DNA of 5,884 bases, taken from Oligoflexia bacterium. GTDB taxonomy: Bacteria > Bdellovibrionota > UBA1018. This document shows, in pieces, positions 1-5,884 of the stretch (position 1 is the stretch's first letter; the number at the start of each line of letters is the position of its first letter). The stretch spans positions 1 through 5,884 of the forward strand of contig CAINWE010000060.1 of the NCBI GenBank assembly GCA_903854365.1, in the 5' to 3' direction. A model generated the notes under the pieces. The model worked only from the letters and a program-made list of their open reading frames with translations, was not told the DNA's origin and did not search any database. The translations under genes and the position numbers were made by a program.

Positions 1-1830
1 CATTTAGCGAGTGGCATTGGAAAACGATTAAGTGGTTCCCAAGATGAAAGGCACCTACTGAACTGGGTTCGAGATTATTTGGAAGGTCAGCGTGAGCTTC
101 TAGCTTTGGATGCAGTTGAGTTTTATCGAGATGCCATTGACGAGAGAATTTTGGCACAAAAGCCAAGTCCCGCGGAGCCTCGGCTGGTCTATCCGAGACT
201 GGCGTTAGACCTGTTGGATAAGGCATTTTCTGGGGATCACTTCCCAGTGATTCATCATGTGGGTACAGGTGAGTTGATTCGATGCCTAGTTCCTGTTCAT
301 GTCGGGGGCTCGAATGAGCAAGCGGTAGTGGGGGTGGTGGTTGTTAACTTTTACGTCCCAGTGAGTCTCGTCAATAAGGTGGATGAGATTGCCAGTGTTT
401 TTGACGATTATAAGGAGGCAAATCCACTAAAATACCCAATGAAGACGACCTATTTGTTGATTCTCATTATGATCACGTTAGTGATTTTGTTTGTGGTGAT
501 TTGGGTGGGTCTGTATATGGCCCGTGAGTTGACCGTGCCAGTGGCGCGATTAGTCGAGGGGGCGCAGGCCGTCGGTTCGGGTAATTTGGATGTGACCATT
601 CTGACGTCGGGACACGATGAAATTGCAGAGTTGGTGGATTCTTTCAATCGTATGACCCGGGATCTTCGGGAAAATCGCAAGAGTCTGATTCAAGCGGGTG
701 CAGATTTAGAGAAGCGGCGACTCCAGTTGGAGGCAGTTTTGGCGAATATTAGCACCGGTGTGATCGCGATTGATAATGGTGGTTACATCACAACGTTCAA
801 TCAGTCGGTTTCTCGATTATTGGATATTGCACCCGAGGCGGTAATTCAGCGAAAGTATCACGAGGTTTTGAGCGCGCCCGCTGAAACGCTCGTTCAGTTG
901 GTGCAGCGCGCGATCGCTGTGTCTTTGCAGGGTGGAGTGGTTCAGTCTGAGGTGAGTCAATGGAATTACCGATCCGGCGACAGTGTGCGGGTTTTGTCGG
1001 CCGTGGCCACTCCGTTGCGGCAAGGGGATCAGAATTGGGGCGTCGTGATTGTAATCGACGATTTGACTCACTTGATCAAAGGTCAGCGAGAAATGGCTTG
1101 GCGAGAGGTGGCCCGGAGAATTGCCCATGAAATCAAAAATCCGCTGACTCCTATTAAGTTGTCGGCTCAGCGCCTGCAGCGCCGCTTTTTGTCTCATCGT
1201 GGACGAGACGGTGACCTTTTAAAGGAGTGTACGGATACCATCATTAAGCACACCGATGAGCTTAAGGAAATGGTGAATGAGTTTTCCAATTTTGCTCGGT
1301 TTCCAGAGTCTTCACCTGCACCGAATGATCTGAATGAAGCGTTACGTGAAGTAGTTAATCTTTTTCAACAAGCTCATCCGGAAATTCATATGGTCTATAA
1401 GGCTGAGGGGCGCCTCCCGATTTTTGAATTTGATCGAGACCAAGTGAAGCGGGTCATGATTAATTTATTCGATAATGCGGTAGCTGCGCTGGCTGAAAAT
1501 TTCCAAGCGAGTCCAAAGCGAATTGAAGTCCTTACTCATTATCATGAGCAATTACAAATGGCTGCGATTGAGGTCCGGGATAGTGGTCACGGTATGTCGG
1601 ATGAGGTGAAGGCGCGAGTGTTCGAACCCTATTTTTCAACGAAAACTGGGGGTACGGGTTTAGGTCTTGCCATAGCAAAGAGAATCATTAATGATCACGA
1701 CGGTTTTATTCGGGTGAGGTCTGCGCCTGGTGAAGGGACGCAATTTTTGATTGAATTACCGACTTCAATTCGCCAGGGCCTGGAGAAGCGAAGGGGTGAT
1801 GCCCCGGTGGGGCACGGATCGAAGGCCTAA
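1..1830 (+). CDS. ntrY: NtrY-like membrane sensor histidine kinase (5' end missing)
   Basis: The frame is open from the first base, so the true start and first membrane segments lie upstream; the TTG at 79 is not a credible start. Numbering codons from base 1 (609 residues visible), residues 1-148 look like an extracytoplasmic sensor region ending in the NtrY-like stretch NPLKYPMKTT. A strongly hydrophobic transmembrane helix follows (about 149-174), then HAMP (about 175-230), PAS (about 240-350, starting near LEAVLANISTGVIAID), and the kinase core. The phospho-acceptor is His376 in IAHEIKNPLTPIK. The ATP-binding domain has the N box (Asn488, Asn492), DSGHG (527-531), the F box FEPYFSTK and GGTGLGLA (550-557). 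All catalytic motifs are intact, so it should autophosphorylate and pass phosphate to NtrX encoded just downstream. The family is linked to nitrogen metabolism, redox or envelope control; the signal sensed here cannot be read from sequence. Confidence 0.93.
   Translation, partial: HLASGIGKRLSGSQDERHLLNWVRDYLEGQRELLALDAVEFYRDAIDERILAQKPSPAEPRLVYPRLALDLLDKAFSGDHFPVIHHVGTGELIRCLVPVHVGGSNEQAVVGVVVVNFYVPVSLVNKVDEIASVFDDYKEANPLKYPMKTTYLLILIMITLVILFVVIWVGLYMARELTVPVARLVEGAQAVGSGNLDVTILTSGHDEIAELVDSFNRMTRDLRENRKSLIQAGADLEKRRLQLEAVLANISTGVIAIDNGGYITTFNQSVSRLLDIAPEAVIQRKYHEVLSAPAETLVQLVQRAIAVSLQGGVVQSEVSQWNYRSGDSVRVLSAVATPLRQGDQNWGVVIVIDDLTHLIKGQREMAWREVARRIAHEIKNPLTPIKLSAQRLQRRFLSHRGRDGDLLKECTDTIIKHTDELKEMVNEFSNFARFPESSPAPNDLNEALREVVNLFQQAHPEIHMVYKAEGRLPIFEFDRDQVKRVMINLFDNAVAALAENFQASPKRIEVLTHYHEQLQMAAIEVRDSGHGMSDEVKARVFEPYFSTKTGGTGLGLAIAKRIINDHDGFIRVRSAPGEGTQFLIELPTSIRQGLEKRRGDAPVGHGSKA
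1800..1814 (+). other. GC-rich perfect hairpin at the 3' end of ntrY
   Basis: TGCCCC (1800-1805) and GGGGCA (1809-1814) are exact inverted repeats around a 3-base loop GGT. The hairpin lies within the last codons of ntrY, 30 bases before the ntrX start. No T-run follows, so it does not look like an intrinsic terminator. It could protect or pace the transcript at the ntrY-ntrX junction, or be chance within coding sequence. Confidence 0.4.
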
Positions 1831-1835
1831 AGGAG
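1829..1835 (+). promoter_or_regulatory. Ribosome binding site of ntrX
   Basis: AAAGGAG is a strong Shine-Dalgarno match, with 9 bases between it and the ATG at 1845. Its first two bases are also the end of the ntrY stop codon TAA. It fixes the ntrX start and suggests translational coupling of the pair. Confidence 0.8.
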
Positions 1836-1844
1836 TGAGGGTAG

Positions 1845-3254
1845 ATGTCACGGGTAGTGCTCATTATTGATGATGAAGATTCGATTCGCCAGTCACTCAA
1901 GGGGGCGTTGCAAGATGAGGGGTTCAGGGTAATTGACTCAGGTTCAGGTAAAACTGGGATTGAGTTAATTCGAAATGAGAGGCCTGACGTTGTTTTATTA
2001 GATATTTGGATGCCGGAGTTAGACGGTGTTGAGACACTTCGTCAGATTAAGAGTGAGTGGCCGGATCAGGCCGTCGTCATGATGTCAGGGCACGGTAGTA
2101 TTGAAACAGCCGTCCGTGCGACAAAACTTGGCGCGTTTGACTTCGTGGAAAAGCCATTGTCGCTTGAGCGCCTTTTAGTGATTCTGCATAATGTAGCCAA
2201 CGTTCAAGATTTGGCCCGGGAAAATCAGGCGCTTCGAAAGCAGATTCAAAAAACAAAGTTTCTGGTCGGTGAAAGCCCCGTAATGCAGCAGATCCAGGAA
2301 ATGATTCGTCGGGTCGCTCGCACTACGGGTTCGGTATTAATTACTGGGGAAAATGGGACCGGTAAGGAACTGGTTGCGCAAAGTGTTCATGCGTCTTCTC
2401 CACGCTTCAATAAGCCTTTTGTGGAGGTGAATTGCGCGGCTATTCCTGAGGAGTTGATCGAGAGCGAGCTTTTTGGGCATGAGCGGGGAGCTTTCACTGG
2501 TGCTACTAATCTCAGGCGCGGTAAGTTTGATTTGGCGCACGGGGGTACTCTGTTTTTAGATGAAATCGGCGATATGTCGCTAAAAACGCAGGCAAAAATT
2601 TTAAGGATTCTTCAGGAGCAAAAGTTTGAGAGAGTAGGTGGAGTTCAGACGATTTCTGTAGACGTGCGTGTAGTGGCGGCGACTAATAAGGATCTTAAGA
2701 TGGAAATCCAAAATGGTCTTTTTCGCGAAGACCTATTTTATCGGCTGAATGTCATTCCATTTTATGTGCCACCGTTACGTGAGCGCCGGGAAGATATTCC
2801 CCTTTTGAGCGGGCATTTTCTTAGAGAGTTCTCTCTTGCTCACGCGCGACCTCTGAGGGAGATGTCTCCAGAGGCGCTGCGTGTCCTAGAGGTTTACCCG
2901 TGGCCCGGGAACGTGCGAGAATTGAAGAACTTGATTGAGCGATTGGTAATTTTGACTCCCGAGTCCGAGGAGGGGTATCCCATCACGGTCACGCACCTTC
3001 TGTCGAACCTTCATGACGACTCCTTTACTGTTAGGGTTGAAGAGGAGGGTTTGGTGCGGCCTAATTCGGCGGTTCGTGAAGAGAGCGTTGGCGGACCAAG
3101 AAACCTGAAGGATGCTCGTCAAGAGTTTGAGAAGGAATTGATCTTAAAAACCCTGAAAGAGCATGATTGGAATATTTCGAAAGCTGCCCAAGCATTGGGA
3201 ATTGAGCGGAGTCACCTTCATCGAAAGATTAAAGCCTTTGGGATCGAGAGTTGA
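1845..3254 (+). CDS. ntrX: NtrX-like sigma-54-dependent response regulator
   Basis: This 469-residue transcription activator is the partner of the NtrY kinase, 14 bases after its stop. The receiver domain (about 1-118) has the acidic pair Asp9/Asp10, phospho-acceptor Asp53 in LLDIWMP, Ser81 and Lys103 (VEKP). The AAA+ domain (about 140-375) has Walker A GENGTGKE (168-175), the sigma-54 contact loop GAFTGA (215-220), Walker B with Asp239-Glu240, and the arginine-rich LFREDLFYRL and LRERREDIP segments. A linker of about 40 residues leads to a C-terminal Fis-type helix-turn-helix (about 430-469) with IERSHLHRK, typical of NtrX rather than NtrC. All parts needed to remodel sigma-54 RNA polymerase are present, so it should be an active enhancer-binding protein, unlike NtrX forms reported to lack GAFTGA. 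Targets are unknown. The start at 1845 is supported by a strong ribosome binding site. Confidence 0.94.
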   Translation: MSRVVLIIDDEDSIRQSLKGALQDEGFRVIDSGSGKTGIELIRNERPDVVLLDIWMPELDGVETLRQIKSEWPDQAVVMMSGHGSIETAVRATKLGAFDFVEKPLSLERLLVILHNVANVQDLARENQALRKQIQKTKFLVGESPVMQQIQEMIRRVARTTGSVLITGENGTGKELVAQSVHASSPRFNKPFVEVNCAAIPEELIESELFGHERGAFTGATNLRRGKFDLAHGGTLFLDEIGDMSLKTQAKILRILQEQKFERVGGVQTISVDVRVVAATNKDLKMEIQNGLFREDLFYRLNVIPFYVPPLRERREDIPLLSGHFLREFSLAHARPLREMSPEALRVLEVYPWPGNVRELKNLIERLVILTPESEEGYPITVTHLLSNLHDDSFTVRVEEEGLVRPNSAVREESVGGPRNLKDARQEFEKELILKTLKEHDWNISKAAQALGIERSHLHRKIKAFGIES

Positions 3255-3299
3255 TTCTAGCTTGCGACGTGCTTCAAGGCAGCATATGTTCACCCTACT

Positions 3300-4772
3300 A
3301 TGGCTGAAAAAATTACACCCCGCGATAAAGATTTTTCTCAATGGTATCAAGATGTTGTGCTTCAGGCGAGATTGGCTGATTATAGTCCCGTGAAGGGATG
3401 CATGGTGATTCGGCCCAATGGGTACTCGATTTGGGAGCAAATTCATCAAGATTTAGACCGGAGAATTAAGGCGACGGGCGCAAAAAACGCGTATTTCCCT
3501 CTTTTTATCCCCGAGAGCTTTTTGAAAAAAGAGGCTGAGCACGTGGAAGGTTTTGCTCCGCAATGCGCGGTAGTGACCTACGCGGGGGCAAAGGATCTTG
3601 AAGAAAAATTGGTGGTGCGTCCTACCTCTGAAACGATCATTAATAGCATGTTTGCAAAGTGGATTCAGTCTTATCGCGATCTCCCTATGATGATTAATCA
3701 GTGGGCCAACGTGGTCCGATGGGAGATGAGAACCAGGCTTTTTCTGCGGACAACTGAGTTTCTTTGGCAGGAGGGTCACACCTGTCACGCCACCGCCGAA
3801 GAAGCAGAGGAAGAAGCCCGTAAAATGCTTCATGTTTATACGGACTTTGCTGAGGAAGTGCTTGCTATGCCAGTAGTCCCTGGATTGAAAAGCGAGAGCG
3901 AGAAATTTGCCGGAGCTTTGCGGACTTACTGTATCGAGGCCATGATGCAGGATAAAAAGGCACTGCAGGCTGGAACTTCGCATAATTTGTCGACGAACTT
4001 TGCTCAGGCGTTTGATACGGTTTTCTTAGATAAAGATGGACAGCAAAAGGTCGTTCATCAAACCAGTTGGGGTGTTTCTACTCGCTTGATCGGCGGAATG
4101 ATTATGACTCATTCGGACGATCGAGGCCTAGTGTTACCTCCGAGGCTCGCAAGTACTCATGTCGCTATTGTTCCAATTTTGTCGAACGCGAATAAGCGGA
4201 ATGAAGTACTTGCCGCAGCTCGCGCTTTGGCGAAAGCAATTCAGGAAACGTCTTTGCATTCGCAACTTCCATATCAGGTCGGAGTTTTGGTTGATGAAGA
4301 TGATACGAAGCAGCCAGGATGGAAATTTCACGAGTATGAGCTGATTGGAGTTCCGATTCGAATAGAATTAGGTCCTCGGGATTTGGAAAACGGCCAGGTT
4401 GTGATGACTCGTAGGGATTGGGCACGAAAGGAATCAGTCGCCCTTGCTGGGGCTCCTCAAAAAGTTGTCAACGAGTTAGCGGCCATGCAGAAGGATCTCC
4501 TGGAGCGAGCCCGTGCATTTCGTGACCAGAACACATTTGAGATCGAAGATTACGCCGATTTTCGAAAACGAATTGAAGAGCCAGGAGGATTTTTCGTGGC
4601 TGCGTGGTGCCAAAGTAAAGACTGCGAAGCTAAAGTAAAAGAAGAGACTAAGGCAACGATCCGTTGTTTGCCGATCGGCACAGATTATCGCCCAATTCCA
4701 GCAGTGGGTCGCTGCTTAGCCTGCGAGGGGTCGGGTTCTCTCGTGCGCGCGATTTTTGCTAGAAGCTATTAG
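3300..4772 (+). CDS. proS: Prolyl-tRNA synthetase, short archaeal/eukaryotic type
   Basis: A cytoplasmic class II aminoacyl-tRNA synthetase that joins proline to tRNA-Pro using ATP. At 490 residues it matches the short ProRS type and lacks the roughly 180-residue insertion (editing) domain of the E. coli type. Visible motifs are the motif 1 region (about 40-72), substrate-binding RPTSE (107-111, Thr109 and Glu111), motif 2 RWEMRTRLFLRTTEF (140-154), QAGTSHNL (223-230), and the motif 3 region TSWGVSTRLIGG to LVLPPRL (257-283). An anticodon-binding domain follows (about 285-400). The C-terminal zinc-type domain has Cys437, Cys442, Cys472 and Cys475 and ends in the usual aromatic FARSY. The only reasonable in-frame start is the ATG at 3300, because a stop lies in frame at 3258-3260. 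That start has no good Shine-Dalgarno sequence. It sits 45 bases after ntrX and 19 bases before the pyrF-like gene. Confidence 0.97.
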   Translation: MAEKITPRDKDFSQWYQDVVLQARLADYSPVKGCMVIRPNGYSIWEQIHQDLDRRIKATGAKNAYFPLFIPESFLKKEAEHVEGFAPQCAVVTYAGAKDLEEKLVVRPTSETIINSMFAKWIQSYRDLPMMINQWANVVRWEMRTRLFLRTTEFLWQEGHTCHATAEEAEEEARKMLHVYTDFAEEVLAMPVVPGLKSESEKFAGALRTYCIEAMMQDKKALQAGTSHNLSTNFAQAFDTVFLDKDGQQKVVHQTSWGVSTRLIGGMIMTHSDDRGLVLPPRLASTHVAIVPILSNANKRNEVLAAARALAKAIQETSLHSQLPYQVGVLVDEDDTKQPGWKFHEYELIGVPIRIELGPRDLENGQVVMTRRDWARKESVALAGAPQKVVNELAAMQKDLLERARAFRDQNTFEIEDYADFRKRIEEPGGFFVAAWCQSKDCEAKVKEETKATIRCLPIGTDYRPIPAVGRCLACEGSGSLVRAIFARSY

Positions 4773-4780
4773 CAGAAAAC

Positions 4781-4787
4781 AGGGGGG
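4781..4787 (+). promoter_or_regulatory. Ribosome binding site of the pyrF-like gene
   Basis: AGGGGGG sits 4 bases before the ATG at 4792. It supports that start over the upstream in-frame TTG at 4756, which would overlap the end of proS and add 12 residues with no family match. Confidence 0.6.
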
Positions 4788-4791
4788 TGCG

Positions 4792-5502
4792 ATGGAGTCG
4801 ACTCATCATAAGACCACTGATTTGGTCATTGGTCTTGATTTTCAAACTGTCGATCGCGCCCTCGATTTTGTCGAAAAGGTGCATGAGCCTGAAGTTAGCT
4901 ATCAGGTTGGTATCGAGCTTTTTCTGAATGGGGGGCCGGAGTTGCTCCGTGAGTTAGCTCATCGAAAGCAGCGGGTGCTGCTTGATCTTAAGCTCCTGGA
5001 TACCCCCTCGCAAGTGGCTAAAGCGGTGCAGCAAGCGGCTCTCTATCATGTGGACGCTTTAAGTCTTCAGTTGATGGGTGGAGGAGCGATGTTTCGAGCC
5101 GTGAGGTTGGCACTAGAGGAAATTTCTTCCTTGCGTCCACGGCTTCTAGGGGTAGGGGCTCTGGGTTCGTTTGATGACGTCAGATGGGCTGAAGTGACAC
5201 GAGCGTTGACTGGGCATGCTGTGCGGGTTGCGGATTCATTTGGTTCATTGTTAGATTGTGCCTTTGCGTGGGGTTTGGATGGCGTCTTTTGCAGAGCGAC
5301 GGAGCTCGAACGTGTACGTAATACCTACCCGAATTTGTATACCTTGGTTTCGATGGATTTTTCCCAATGTGACTCTTTTCTGGAGTTGGTGAGGTCCTTG
5401 CGGGCGGATGCCGTTCTCCTATCTGCGTCGTCTCTTTTGCGAGGTCATCCGATGTCTGAGTTGGCGGGGGTCTTCAGGGGGTATGGTTTTTCACTAAGTT
5501 AA
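4792..5502 (+). CDS. pyrF: Divergent orotidine-5'-phosphate decarboxylase family protein
   Basis: The family's classic member converts OMP to UMP, the last step of pyrimidine synthesis. This 236-residue protein has family landmarks in order: LVIGLDF (11-17, Asp16), the VGIELF strand (39-44), LLDLKLLDTP with Asp65, Lys67 and Asp70 (the DxKxxD core), a GGGAM segment (96-100), and GLDGVFC (161-167). Length is near normal for bacterial PyrF. Several key residues are replaced. The Lys of the usual KVG is Gln38, and the His of the usual TVHA is Gln93. The phosphate-binding TPGIRP region reads LVSMDFS (185-191), and the final GRPI reads SASSL (211-215). The segment between these last two also appears shortened. 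Normal OMPDC activity is therefore doubtful. It may use another substrate, act without catalysis, or be a lineage-specific form. The reading frame is intact, with no sign of decay. The symbol reflects family only. Confidence 0.78.
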   Translation: MESTHHKTTDLVIGLDFQTVDRALDFVEKVHEPEVSYQVGIELFLNGGPELLRELAHRKQRVLLDLKLLDTPSQVAKAVQQAALYHVDALSLQLMGGGAMFRAVRLALEEISSLRPRLLGVGALGSFDDVRWAEVTRALTGHAVRVADSFGSLLDCAFAWGLDGVFCRATELERVRNTYPNLYTLVSMDFSQCDSFLELVRSLRADAVLLSASSLLRGHPMSELAGVFRGYGFSLS

Positions 5503-5544
5503 GTTTAGTTTGATCGTATTCCTGATTTGTGCGAATGATGGCCC

Positions 5545-5884
5545 ATGTCATTGGTGTTAAGAAATCCCCATTCTGTATGGTCCGTTCTGCAAACCCGTCC
5601 ACAGGATCTTGTGCAACTGAATGTTCCTCCGCAGGCTTCCAACGAGACTTGGGAGAGGGTGATTCACTTCGCTCGTTCGAGAGGTATATCGGTTAATTTG
5701 TCTGCGCAGCGTACAGGTAAGGCTTCTAAGCCTGCCGCCTCGCTGGAAAGTCAGCGGTTTGGAACGGCTGAGGCAGTGGTTCGCGAGAGAGAGCCGGAGA
5801 CGCTCGAAGAGGTTTTTAAAACTGTGGGTCAGGAAGTAGGTGGTCATCAGGGGCTTTGGTTGGCTCTCGACTCTTTGAGATCGG
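5545..5884 (+). CDS. TrmH/SpoU-family RNA 2'-O-methyltransferase (3' end missing)
   Basis: An open frame runs from the ATG at 5545 off the right edge (113 complete codons). An in-frame TGA at 5536-5538 excludes a longer start. The product begins MSLVLRNPHSVWSVLQTRP, which resembles the N-terminal substrate-binding domain of RlmB/TrmH-type enzymes (compare the usual GxHAVxEAL). Next come ETWERVIHFARSRGISV and a variable linker. At residues 98-109 HQGLWLALDSL matches the entry to the SPOUT methyltransferase domain (compare HQGxxLALDxxxDPxNLG). The S-adenosylmethionine-binding knot lies beyond the window. The likely job is methylating a ribose in rRNA or tRNA; the target base cannot be told from this half. 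No clear ribosome binding site precedes it. It is 42 bases from the pyrF-like gene and may share its transcript. Confidence 0.75.
   Translation, partial: MSLVLRNPHSVWSVLQTRPQDLVQLNVPPQASNETWERVIHFARSRGISVNLSAQRTGKASKPAASLESQRFGTAEAVVREREPETLEEVFKTVGQEVGGHQGLWLALDSLRS

Noticed and set aside
152..167. TGGCAC resembling the -24 element of a sigma-54 promoter
   Set aside because: The matching -12 element (TTGCA-like) is absent at the required spacing, and it lies inside ntrY. The same holds for TGGCAC at 5108-5113.
3163..3393. Plus-strand open frame of 76 codons bridging ntrX and proS
   Set aside because: It lies almost wholly inside two confidently identified genes in another frame, and its sequence resembles no family. 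Only its internal ATG at 3286 is kept as a possible leader start.
3453..3983. 176-codon minus-strand open frame
   Set aside because: It is fully antisense to the conserved catalytic core of proS; its length is explained by codon bias, and no domain is recognisable.
4756..4791. TTG start for the pyrF-like gene overlapping proS
   Set aside because: The ATG at 4792 has a G-rich ribosome site just upstream, and family similarity begins only after it.
5493..5509. Inverted repeat ACTAA/TTAGT around the pyrF-like stop, as a possible terminator
   Set aside because: The stem is only 5 A/T-rich pairs with a 7-base loop and no following T-run; too weak to call.
5510..5538. Possible promoter (TTGATC, then GAATGA 17 bases later) before the methyltransferase gene
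   Set aside because: The -10 match is poor and there is no other support; not better than chance in an A/T-rich gap.
5557..5847. 96-codon minus-strand open frame at the right edge
   Set aside because: The plus-strand frame from 5545 carries clear TrmH-family features, so this is its antisense shadow.

Overview
The window holds a compact, all plus-strand gene row from a Gram-negative bacterium: ntrY (start cut off), ntrX, proS, a pyrF-like gene, and the start of a TrmH/SpoU-family RNA methyltransferase. Coding density is close to 100%. The gaps are 14, 45, 19 and 42 bases, and no stretch over 300 bases lacks a gene. No tRNA, rRNA, CRISPR, insertion sequence or long repeat was seen.

Base composition is intermediate and codon use looks even across all five genes, so nothing suggests recent transfer. 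An NtrYX pair of this type next to a short (archaeal/eukaryotic-type) prolyl-tRNA synthetase points to the old 'Deltaproteobacteria', perhaps Bdellovibrionota. This assignment rests on protein style alone and is tentative.

Bases 1-3254 encode a two-component system. NtrY is a membrane histidine kinase with an extracytoplasmic sensor region, a transmembrane segment, HAMP, PAS and kinase core. NtrX is a sigma-54-dependent response regulator with an intact receiver Asp, Walker motifs, GAFTGA loop and Fis-type helix-turn-helix. The ntrY stop overlaps the ntrX ribosome binding site, so the two are almost certainly co-expressed.

Bases 3300-5884 are housekeeping-like: ProS charges tRNA-Pro, the next gene is in the orotidine-5'-phosphate decarboxylase (OMPDC) family, and the last is a probable 2'-O-ribose RNA methyltransferase that runs off the right edge. 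No convincing terminator separates the genes, so read-through from ntrYX is possible but unproven.

The most notable item is the pyrF-like gene. It keeps the family fold signatures and the Asp-x-Lys-x-x-Asp catalytic cluster. It has lost the first active-site Lys (now Gln38), the active-site His, and both phosphate-gripping segments (TPGIRP and GRPI). It is either a decarboxylase homologue with a changed substrate or a non-catalytic protein kept as an intact reading frame. The rest of the window is ordinary core-genome content; I see no new defence or mobile system.
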